Source of the DNA: Deltaproteobacteria bacterium
GTDB taxonomy: Bacteria > Myxococcota_A > UBA796 > GCA-2862545
Assembly (NCBI GenBank): GCA_006226595.1
Contig: SBGP01000066.1
Span: 1 to 64,000 of the forward strand
Direction of reading: 5' to 3'
DNA: 64,000 nucleotides
The position numbers were made by a program, and so were the translations under genes. Under the pieces are notes generated by a model. The model had not been told where the DNA came from. It ran no database searches and was given only the letters and a program-made list of their open reading frames with translations. Shown here piece after piece: positions 14,849 to 22,370 of this stretch; the stretch's first letter is position 1, and every line of letters begins with the position of its first letter.

Positions 14849-16314
14849 CGCCCGCTGATCTCGTAGAGGTTGATGAACCGGTTGCCCTGGATCGAGATGC
14901 GGCCGAGCAGCTCGGTCTTCAGGTCCTTCACGTGGCGGGCGCCGACCTCGGTCATCAGCACGCGACCGCGGTGGGCGGAGAGGTTCATCAGCCAGCGCGC
15001 CAGGTAGAAGGGGCCAGAGAGCTCCCAGCCAGTGGGAGGACGACTGGTCTGCTTGGCGATGCGGGCCACACCCGGCGCGAGGCCCGCGCTGGCCCGATAG
15101 CCGCAGCGCTGGGCGGCCTTGGCGAGATCACGGGCGGCCCCGACGGCGCGGGCGACCTGGTCTGCCACGCCTTCATCGGCCGTCCACACGACGAGCAGCG
15201 AGCCGTCTTCCTGCTCCCAGATCTCGCCACCCGCCTCGGTCACGATGCCACTCCACTCCTGGGTGAGGGCGGCGAGCGACGCGCGCGGGGCGGCGAGGGA
15301 GCGCGGGGGCGGGTTCGCCTCGCTGGCGAGGACCACGACACCCGTGGGCTTGGCCTCGGTGTCGGTGAGGCGCCGGTCGGCCTTGCCGCGGCCGGCGGCC
15401 TCGATCACGTCCTTGACGTAGATCGCGAGGTCGTTGTTCGTGGCTCGGTGACCCTCGCGCACCATGAGGGTGCCGATGGCTTCGAGCATCTCGCCGGCGC
15501 TCTGGTAGCGATCGCCGCGCTTGCGGGCGAGGCTCTTGAGCAGGATGCCTTCGAGGTCTTCGCTGATCTCGGGCCGGAAGGCACGCGGGGGCGGCACCTC
15601 GGCGCGGCGGACGCGGGCGAGGGTCTCGTCCTTGGTCTTGGACTTGAACAGGCGCCGACCGGTGAGCAGCTCGTAGAGCACGATGCCGGTCGAGAACACG
15701 TCGGAGCGACCGTCGAGCTCCTTGCCGTCGACCTGCTCGGGGCTCATGTACGCGTACTTGCCACGGATGACGCCGTCGCTGCCGGCCTGGAATGCCGCGC
15801 GCGAGATGCCGAAGTCGGTGATCTTCACCTCGCCGGCGTACGAGATGAGGATGTTCTGCGGGCTCATGTCGCAGTGGACGATGCGCAGCGGCACGCCATC
15901 CTCGTCGGTGCGCTCGTGGGCGAACTGCAGCGCCTTGAGGACCTCGCCGATGACGAACAGGGCCAGCGGCAGCGGGAAAGGGCCGCTGTTCTTGCCGCGG
16001 GAGATGAGCCGCGACAGGTCCAGCCCGTGCACGTACTCCATCGCCATGTAGTAGGAGCCCTCGACCTCGCCGAGATCGAAGACCTGCACGATGTTCACGT
16101 GCAGCAGCTGGACCGCGATGCGCGCCTCGTCGATGAACAGGCGGATGAACTCGTCGTCGCGGGCCAGGGTGTCGAGGACGCGCTTGATGACGAGGATCTT
16201 CTCGAAGCCGGCCATGCCGTACGCACGTGCGCGCCAGACCTCGGCCATGCCGCCGGTCGCGATCTTTTCGAGCAGGTGATACTCGCCAAACTGCTGCGGG
16301 GCCTGCCTCGCCAA
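14845..16314 (-). CDS. Ser/Thr protein kinase with C-terminal nucleotide-cyclase-like domain
   Basis: A 489-residue protein. Residues about 10-275 form a Hanks-type kinase with an intact glycine loop (IATGGMAEVW), beta-3 Lys (ILVIKR), metal motif DFG and SPEQ. The catalytic loop reads HCDMSPQNIL, a non-RD variant with Cys replacing the usual Arg. Residues about 345-489 resemble a class III cyclase homology domain (EAGGEIWEQEDGSLLVVW, then a helix and ASAGLAPG) but appear to lack a full catalytic set, suggesting a regulatory role. No transmembrane helix is present, so it is cytosolic. The start is TTG at 16314 after GAGAGGA. It is co-translated with the unknown 216-residue protein. Confidence 0.82.
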   Translation of the reverse strand: MARQAPQQFGEYHLLEKIATGGMAEVWRARAYGMAGFEKILVIKRVLDTLARDDEFIRLFIDEARIAVQLLHVNIVQVFDLGEVEGSYYMAMEYVHGLDLSRLISRGKNSGPFPLPLALFVIGEVLKALQFAHERTDEDGVPLRIVHCDMSPQNILISYAGEVKITDFGISRAAFQAGSDGVIRGKYAYMSPEQVDGKELDGRSDVFSTGIVLYELLTGRRLFKSKTKDETLARVRRAEVPPPRAFRPEISEDLEGILLKSLARKRGDRYQSAGEMLEAIGTLMVREGHRATNNDLAIYVKDVIEAAGRGKADRRLTDTEAKPTGVVVLASEANPPPRSLAAPRASLAALTQEWSGIVTEAGGEIWEQEDGSLLVVWTADEGVADQVARAVGAARDLAKAAQRCGYRASAGLAPGVARIAKQTSRPPTGWELSGPFYLARWLMNLSAHRGRVLMTEVGARHVKDLKTELLGRISIQGNRFINLYEISGR

Positions 16315-16391
16315 CGGTCCTCTCGTCCAGGGGGGCCCAGGATAACCCCGTGGGCGGAACTGCCGACAACCGCCCGCGAAAAAGGAATGTC

Positions 16392-17177
16392 GTGAGCGAC
16401 TTTCACGAGCTGGTTCGCATCGTCGCGCGCTTGCGCGGAGAGGACGGCTGCCCCTGGGACAAGGCGCAGACGCCCGCTTCGATGCGCCCGTACATCCTCG
16501 AAGAGACCTACGAGGTGCTCGACGCCATCGACCAGGGCGACGACGAAGAACTGCGCAAGGAGCTCGGCGACGCCCTGTTTCACGTGGTGATGCTCGCGCA
16601 GATGGCGAGCGAGCGCGGCGCGTTCACGATCGACGACGTGGCTCGTGGCGTCGCCGAGAAGATGGTGAGCCGACATCCCCACGTGTTCGACCCGAACCAC
16701 GTCCACGAGGCCGACGCGGGGGGCTCGTCGGCCTGGGAGGCGCGAAAGGCCAAGGAGCGCGCGACCGAAGCCTCCGCGCTCGACGGCGTGCCGCGCGCAC
16801 TTCCCTCGGTGCTTCGCGCCCACCGCGTGAGCGACAAGGCGAGTGCCGTGGGCTTCGACTGGCCCGATCTCGGCGGTGTGCGCGACAAGGTGAGCGAGGA
16901 ACTCGGCGAGCTCGACGAGGCGCTCGCTTCCGGCGAGTCCGACGCCATCACCGAAGAGCTCGGCGACGTCCTGTTCTCGCTCGTCAACCTCGGCCGCTTC
17001 CTCGACGTGGGGGCCGACGACGCGCTTCGCCTCGCCACCTCGCGCTTCGAGACGCGCTTTCGTCGCCTCGAGCAGCACCTCTCCGCGCGCGGAGCGAGCG
17101 TGCACGATACGGATCCAGACGAGCTCGAGCGCATCTGGCGCGCGGTGAAGCACACCTCCGAGGTGACGTCGTGCTGA
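16392..17177 (+). CDS. mazG: nucleoside triphosphate pyrophosphohydrolase MazG
   Basis: A 261-residue protein with two tandem MazG folds, the standard layout of E. coli-type MazG, which hydrolyses (d)NTPs to NMPs and pyrophosphate and can lower ppGpp. The first domain has LRGEDGCPWDKAQT and EETYEVLDAI with KELGDALFHVV. The second has EELGELDEAL and TEELGDVLFSLVN, each carrying the metal-binding ExxE and ExxD pairs. GTG at 16392 follows AAGGA. The gene overlaps fxsA by 7 bases and starts a three-gene plus-strand unit divergent from the kinase. Confidence 0.93.
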   Translation: MSDFHELVRIVARLRGEDGCPWDKAQTPASMRPYILEETYEVLDAIDQGDDEELRKELGDALFHVVMLAQMASERGAFTIDDVARGVAEKMVSRHPHVFDPNHVHEADAGGSSAWEARKAKERATEASALDGVPRALPSVLRAHRVSDKASAVGFDWPDLGGVRDKVSEELGELDEALASGESDAITEELGDVLFSLVNLGRFLDVGADDALRLATSRFETRFRRLEQHLSARGASVHDTDPDELERIWRAVKHTSEVTSC

Positions 17178-17647
17178 GGCTGTTCCTCCTCTTCACTCTG
17201 CTCCCGGCGCTGGAGCTGTACCTGCTGCTCAAGATCGGCGCCGCGTTCGGACCCCTGAACACCGTGCTGATCATCCTCGTCACGGGCATGGTCGGCGCGT
17301 GGCTCGCCAAGCGTGAGGGGCTCGCCGTGGTCACGCAGCTCGCGCGCGAGGTCGAGACCGGCATGCCCCCGGCGTCGCGCGTGGTGGAGGGCTTCCTGGT
17401 GCTCGCGGGTGGCCTGCTGCTCGTCACGCCGGGCGTGATCACCGACATCGCGGGTTTCTCGCTGATCTTCCCGGTGACGCGACGCGCGCTGGCACCCATC
17501 GTGCTGGAGGCCGTGAAGAGCCGGGTTACCGTGCGCAGCTTCGACCCGCGCGGGCCTGGATTTGGCCAGGACCCGTCGCCGTCCGGGTGGGAAGCGTCCG
17601 ACGAGGAACGCCACGCCCGCCTTCCCTTCGATCATCCGGTGAAGTGA
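17171..17647 (+). CDS. fxsA: FxsA family membrane protein
   Basis: A 158-residue inner-membrane protein matching FxsA (formerly YtfB-linked F-exclusion suppressor). It has an N-terminal helix LFLLFTLLPALELYLLLKIG, a second helix with VTGMVGAWLAKREG, and a later hydrophobic pair LVLAGGLLLVTPGVITD-IAGFSLIF, followed by a charged cytoplasmic tail. The family alters phage F exclusion when overexpressed; its normal role is unclear. GTG at 17171 overlaps mazG by 7 bases, and its stop overlaps the next ATG (TGATG), so the three genes are coupled. Confidence 0.9.
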   Translation: MLRLFLLFTLLPALELYLLLKIGAAFGPLNTVLIILVTGMVGAWLAKREGLAVVTQLAREVETGMPPASRVVEGFLVLAGGLLLVTPGVITDIAGFSLIFPVTRRALAPIVLEAVKSRVTVRSFDPRGPGFGQDPSPSGWEASDEERHARLPFDHPVK

Positions 17648-18150
17648 TGTCCACTCCTGACGACCGCGAGCAGCAGCTGCTCATCGAGCTCGAGCCCCGG
17701 TTCATGAAGGCCATCGAGGCCAAGGACGCCGGGAAGCTCGACCTGGCCGAGGACGAGCTTCGCGGCATCCTCCGCGTCGAGCCTCGTCTCGCCGAGCCCC
17801 GCATGGAGCTCGCCCGCATCCTCCTCGACACGGACCGTATCGAAGAGGCCGAAGAGCATGCGCGCGAGGCGCTCTCGCAGCTCGAGGCTGGCGGTCAGTG
17901 GACCGACGAGCTCCCCGAGAACGTCGTGCTCGGGCTGTCGCACGCGCTGCTCGCCGAGGTCCTGCGGCGCCGCATCGAGGACGACGACGTCGTGTTCGGC
18001 TCGGCCGAGCGCTACCAGGCACTGCTCGACGAGAGCCGCAAGCACTTCGAAGAAGCCGCGCGTCTGGATCCCAGCGACGAGTACGCGAGCTACCACGCGT
18101 TCTTCCTCGGCGTCCCGGGCAAGGGCGCCGACACGGACACCGACGCCTAG
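17647..18150 (+). CDS. small TPR-like cytosolic protein
   Basis: A 167-residue acidic protein made almost entirely of helix pairs with TPR-like spacing: FMKAIEAKDAGKLDLAEDEL, then RILLDTDRIEEAEEHAREAL, then a last pair near the C-terminus with SRKHFEEAARLDPSDEYASY. There is no signal peptide or membrane segment. It is probably a protein-protein interaction module. It starts one base inside the fxsA stop (TGATG). The stop codon directly abuts the stop of the convergent histidine kinase gene at 18151. No specific function can be assigned. Confidence 0.75.
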   Translation: MSTPDDREQQLLIELEPRFMKAIEAKDAGKLDLAEDELRGILRVEPRLAEPRMELARILLDTDRIEEAEEHAREALSQLEAGGQWTDELPENVVLGLSHALLAEVLRRRIEDDDVVFGSAERYQALLDESRKHFEEAARLDPSDEYASYHAFFLGVPGKGADTDTDA

Positions 18151-18837
18151 CTAGGTCCGGGGCAGGGCGACCCGCACGAGGGTGCCTCCGCGCTCCGGCG
18201 TCGGGAACGACAGGTCTCCGCCGTGCTCGCGCACGAGCTTCTGGGCGATGTACAGGCCGAGGCCGGTGCCGCGCCCGGGGGGCTTGGTGGTCACGAAGGG
18301 GCGGCCGAGCTTCTGGCGGACCTCGAGGGGCAAGCCGGGGCCCGTGTCCTCGACCTCGATGACCGCGTTGTCCCCGTCGACGAAGCTCCGCACGACGACG
18401 ATGCGCCCCGCATCGCCTTCCTCGACGGCATCGAGCGCGTTGTGCAGCAGGTTCACGACGACCTGGAGCGCCGCGCTGCTGCGGCCGTTCACGCGGAGCG
18501 GCGCGTCGGCGGGCTCGTGGCGGAGCTCGGCGTGGAGCGCCCGAGCGCGGTGGCCCATCATGTCCACCGCCTCGCGCACGGGTACGCGCAGGTCGAAGGT
18601 GGCCTCGGCGAGGGACGCGCCGAACCCCCCGTAGTGGGCGATGAGGTCTTCGACGTGGTCCACGTGCTCGAGCAGCGCCGCGAGTCGCGGGTCGGCGCCC
18701 TCGCTGCGAAGGATCTGCGCGAGTGCCTTGATCGCGAACACCGGCTGGCGGAGCTCGTGCATGAGTGAGGCGGTGAGCAGGCCGAGCTCGGCCAGTCGCG
18801 CCGTCTCGTCCAGCTGTTCCTCGTTGGCATCGCTCAC
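18151..18837 (-). CDS. soluble sensor histidine kinase
   Basis: A 228-residue cytosolic histidine kinase without sensor or membrane regions. The dimerisation helix carries the phosphoacceptor in SLMHELRQPVFAIKAL. The ATPase domain is complete: N-box VVNLLHNALDAVE, G1 DTGPGLP and G2 GTGLGLYIAQ. GTG at 18837 overlaps the stop of the giant lipoprotein gene (GTGA) and follows GGAGAAG. It is the last gene of a six-gene unit that also encodes a receiver-kinase hybrid and a degenerate kinase, so cross-phosphorylation within that set is plausible. No dedicated DNA-binding response regulator is adjacent. Confidence 0.85.
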   Translation of the reverse strand: MSDANEEQLDETARLAELGLLTASLMHELRQPVFAIKALAQILRSEGADPRLAALLEHVDHVEDLIAHYGGFGASLAEATFDLRVPVREAVDMMGHRARALHAELRHEPADAPLRVNGRSSAALQVVVNLLHNALDAVEEGDAGRIVVVRSFVDGDNAVIEVEDTGPGLPLEVRQKLGRPFVTTKPPGRGTGLGLYIAQKLVREHGGDLSFPTPERGGTLVRVALPRT

Positions 18838-21800
18838 GGGGCTTCTCCATTGGCAAGGGTCACAGTCACGCTGCACGCCCCACCGAGGTTGTCCTCGGTA
18901 TCCCTGGCGTCAATTTCGACGGTCCAATCGCCGTCGTCTACGATCTTTCCGCTCTGATCGCGTCCATCCCACGTGAGGGAGGGACTGGCGCCGTCCACGC
19001 GCTCGCGTCGGACGAGGGCTGCGTCGCTCGCGTACACCGAGAGCATCCACGTGTCAGGCGTGCTCGCGGAGCTCGGGACGAGGGTCACCTGGTCGGCTTG
19101 CTCGCCGACCCCGTCGTCGCCGTCGGGACGGAAGCGGCTCACGTCCGCGGTGCACGACACCGCCGACACGGCGGGGGTGCTCGCGCCGAAGCGGACGATC
19201 AGCGGGCTGCTGCCGCCGTCGAAACCGCCGTCGAGTGGATTGCCGGCCAGATCGGTGAGCGCGGGACTCACGGTCAGCGTCCACAGCCCGGCATCGGCGT
19301 TCACCGCGGACTGCAGGCGCAGCTCCACGGTGCGCCCGTCGGCCTGCAGCGTCGCGAACTGCACGCGCGCCTGGCTCGGTCCGGTGAGCGAGAAGGCGCT
19401 CGTGGCGACGGTCCCCGGGTCGAGCGCCTCGCTGAACGTGAGGATGGCGGTGTCGACGCTGCCGGTGGTGTCTCCGGCGGGGCTGGCACTGAACAGGGTC
19501 GGTGCCAGCAGGTCCCCGGTGATGGGGATGGCGAGGCTGCCCGCCACCGCGCCGCTGTCGACGTTCGCGCGAACCGTGGCGGTGGGGCCCTCGACGATGG
19601 TCGCGGCGTCCAGGCTCGCGCCGCTCGCGCCACTGGAGTCGATGGTGGCGAACAGCCCGTCTCCGAGGGCCGAGAGCTGTCCGAGCTCGCCGCGGTCGCT
19701 CCGGAGCCGCACGGCAGCGCCGTTGGCGGGGGTGCCATCGCAGGTCCGGGCGTCGGAGAGCGTGAGCACGGCGCGATCGACGCCGGCCTCGAGCGGCTGG
19801 AGATCGGCGGTGAGGGTCACGGGGCCGACCACGGAGCCGTCGTCCGGGCCGAGCCAGGTCGTGGCGGCGATCTCCGCGCCGCAGCCGTCGCTGGCAACGG
19901 CGAGACCGGTGAGGTCGTGGGGACCCCATCCGGAGAGAGGGACGGTAAGCAGCCCGGGGGCTCCCTGGGCGACACCCACGTCGGAGGCGAGGCCGACGAC
20001 GGTGACACCCCCGGTGGAGCCGCTGAGGTCCGCGGTGACGTCCCCGGTCTGGGCGGTGCCACAGGTACGGGTGGCGACGTCGAGCGCCGCGGTGGGCCCC
20101 CCGGTGCCGCAGTCCTCGACGACCAGCAGGCCATCGAGGGCTCCGGTGAGGCCGACGCCGCTCGCGACGACGCGCTCGTCGAACTGGGGCGCGCTCCACG
20201 TCAGCGTGCCGATGCCTTCACCCGCGACGAGCGGGAGGGAGCTGCTGGTGGCGCTGCCCGAGGCGGAGTTCAGGGTGACGACGCCATCGGCGACGGCCGG
20301 ATTGCCGAAGGCGTCGATGGCGCGGACCGCGATCGGCACGGGGATGGTGGTCCACACCCACGGGTCGGCGAGCGCGAGGTCGAGCTCTGCGGGGCCCGCG
20401 GCGTCGACGGTGATCGGCACCGAGCTGCCGAGCAGGGTCTGGCCCTGGGAGACGTCGATCTGCGTCACGCCGGCCACCGTGGGGGCGACGCTACCCGCGG
20501 CGACGCCGGCGCCATCCAGGGTGAGGGCCGTTCCGCCGAAGCCCCCGAGGGCATCGGTGACGGTGAGGACCGGGTCGCTCTGCACGACGTAGGGGTTGCC
20601 CCACGCGTCGAAGGCCCGCACGTCGAGGCCCACGCTCTCGCCGGCGGTGATGGCGTTGCGGTCGACGCCGACCGTGGCGGTGGCGAGCACGCCGTTGATC
20701 ACCTGGACCGGGGGGGCGGTGGCCGACAGGGAGAAGCCGGCGAGCTCGGCGCGCACGACCACGGCGGGTGCGGCGTCGCGGATCGCGCAGCCGTACAGGA
20801 TGCGGTCGTCCGGAGACACGAGCTCGGTGCAGCCGATGGGGACGCCGTCCTTGAAGAACGCGAACGCGGTGGTCGCGAAGGCCGACCCGGGCACGAGGTT
20901 GCCGAAGGCGTCACGCACGCTGAGGCGCACGATGGCGCGGTTGTCGGCGATGATGGGCGCGCTGAGCACCTCGATGCCGAGGGTGGTCGGAGCGCCGGGG
21001 AGGACCTCGTACGGATCCGAGGTGCCGGTGACACCGTCCTGCCCGTCGACGGTGAGGCGGATGCCCGAACCGGCGACCTGCGGAGAGGCGTCGCACACGA
21101 CGAGCTCGTCGACGTTGCAGGTGAACGCGCCGATGCCGCCGACGGTGTCGTCGATGACTGGCGTGCCCGTCCACGCCGCGCGGTTGCCAAAGGCATCGGT
21201 GGGCGTGGCGACGACCTGCATCGGCGTCTCGCCGGCGGTGAGCGTGTCGGGGGTGGCGACGACGTCGAAGCGGGCCGCGGGGCCAGGGTCGACGAGGAAG
21301 GTCGCCGACGAACCGCTCGCCCCGGAGGCGGACACGATCTGCTCCGACTCGCACGAGGTCTGGGGGGCGGTCGCCTGCGTCACCGTCGGGGAGACGGTCG
21401 CTCGGCCGATGACGTCCACGACCTCGACCCACGCCGAGCAGCTGCTGCGGAGCACGATGCTCGTGCTCGCTTCCGGGGCCTCGTTCCCGAACTGGTCGAC
21501 GAGCACGACCTGGAGCGGGAAGGGCTCGCCAGCCGTGGCGCGGAAGTCCGTGGAGGGCAGCTCGAGCCGTGCGCTGATGTCGTCGCCGGGCTCGAAGAGC
21601 ACCACGAGCTGGCCATCGGCGAGCGGTGAGCTCGTGCTCGACGGCGTGACGACGACCGTGAGCTGGTCGGGGGTGGTCGAGGTGAGGCCGATGGTCGCCG
21701 CACCGTCGGGACCCAGGGAGCCCTGGATCGCGAGATCGCCGACCGGCAGCTGGTCGTTGAGGGAGCCGTTGGTGAACACCGGGCTCGCTTCGCCATCCTC

Positions 21801-22370
21801 GGCCTCGACGTACACGACGACCTGTTCGTCGGCGAACACCCGGTTGCCGTCGCGATCCTGCAGCTCGATGCGGATCTGCGCCTCTTCGCGGACCTCGTAG
21901 ACAATGAGGTCGCTGTCGAGCGCGAGGTGGTCGGCCTGAGTGGCCGAGGCGGTGAACCCGTTGATCAGGCGGCCCGAGGCGCCGGTCGGCCCCGTGACGA
22001 TCACGTCGTAGGTGCCTGGGTCGAGCCCCGCGGGCACGACGGCCTCGAGGTTCTCGTAGGAGCGAAGCACGGCGCCGGGCAGGCTCTCGTCGAAAGCCTC
22101 GCCCTCGTCGGCGGGACGAACGAGTCGGATGTCGAAGTCCGCGTCGAAGTCCGGATCCGCGCCCGTGGCGTCCACACCCACCGCCGGGAGGAAGTGCTGG
22201 CCGTAGATCTGGATCACCGTCTCGCTGCCGATGTACCCGACCGGCGGGTCCACGCGCTCCACGACCGGATCCGGCAGCGACAGCGCGCAGCCGGTGGCGA
22301 GAGGTAGCAGCGGAAGGAAGCGGAGAATCGTCGAGGTCCTCGTCAGTAGATTAGCCGGTAGCCGACCCAC
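18834..22370 (-). CDS. giant lipoprotein with repeated Ig-like domains
   Basis: A 1178-residue envelope lipoprotein. A basic n-region, hydrophobic core and lipobox-like LATGC (Cys28) give a type II signal. The rest is a string of beta-sandwich modules: an IPT/TIG-like domain at about 38-140, several invasin/Big_1-like repeats marked by phrases such as AVDAFGNPAVADG, RDAFGNLVPG and TDAFGNRAAW, a Big_5-like domain (PTLFSASPAGDTTGS), and a final FlgD-like Ig module with LTWDGRDQSGKIVDDGDW. It is probably cell-surface or periplasmic and extended. The GTG start overlaps the previous gene by 28 bases without a clear ribosome site, so coupling is likely; the exact start is less certain. Confidence 0.75.
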   Translation of the reverse strand: MGRLPANLLTRTSTILRFLPLLPLATGCALSLPDPVVERVDPPVGYIGSETVIQIYGQHFLPAVGVDATGADPDFDADFDIRLVRPADEGEAFDESLPGAVLRSYENLEAVVPAGLDPGTYDVIVTGPTGASGRLINGFTASATQADHLALDSDLIVYEVREEAQIRIELQDRDGNRVFADEQVVVYVEAEDGEASPVFTNGSLNDQLPVGDLAIQGSLGPDGAATIGLTSTTPDQLTVVVTPSSTSSPLADGQLVVLFEPGDDISARLELPSTDFRATAGEPFPLQVVLVDQFGNEAPEASTSIVLRSSCSAWVEVVDVIGRATVSPTVTQATAPQTSCESEQIVSASGASGSSATFLVDPGPAARFDVVATPDTLTAGETPMQVVATPTDAFGNRAAWTGTPVIDDTVGGIGAFTCNVDELVVCDASPQVAGSGIRLTVDGQDGVTGTSDPYEVLPGAPTTLGIEVLSAPIIADNRAIVRLSVRDAFGNLVPGSAFATTAFAFFKDGVPIGCTELVSPDDRILYGCAIRDAAPAVVVRAELAGFSLSATAPPVQVINGVLATATVGVDRNAITAGESVGLDVRAFDAWGNPYVVQSDPVLTVTDALGGFGGTALTLDGAGVAAGSVAPTVAGVTQIDVSQGQTLLGSSVPITVDAAGPAELDLALADPWVWTTIPVPIAVRAIDAFGNPAVADGVVTLNSASGSATSSSLPLVAGEGIGTLTWSAPQFDERVVASGVGLTGALDGLLVVEDCGTGGPTAALDVATRTCGTAQTGDVTADLSGSTGGVTVVGLASDVGVAQGAPGLLTVPLSGWGPHDLTGLAVASDGCGAEIAATTWLGPDDGSVVGPVTLTADLQPLEAGVDRAVLTLSDARTCDGTPANGAAVRLRSDRGELGQLSALGDGLFATIDSSGASGASLDAATIVEGPTATVRANVDSGAVAGSLAIPITGDLLAPTLFSASPAGDTTGSVDTAILTFSEALDPGTVATSAFSLTGPSQARVQFATLQADGRTVELRLQSAVNADAGLWTLTVSPALTDLAGNPLDGGFDGGSSPLIVRFGASTPAVSAVSCTADVSRFRPDGDDGVGEQADQVTLVPSSASTPDTWMLSVYASDAALVRRERVDGASPSLTWDGRDQSGKIVDDGDWTVEIDARDTEDNLGGACSVTVTLANGEAP

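Noticed and set aside
18834-22370. Reading the giant Ig-repeat protein as an intimin- or invasin-type inverse autotransporter
   Set aside because: It has a lipobox and no LysM or N-terminal barrel, so it is not an inverse autotransporter; the barrel belongs to the neighbouring protein.
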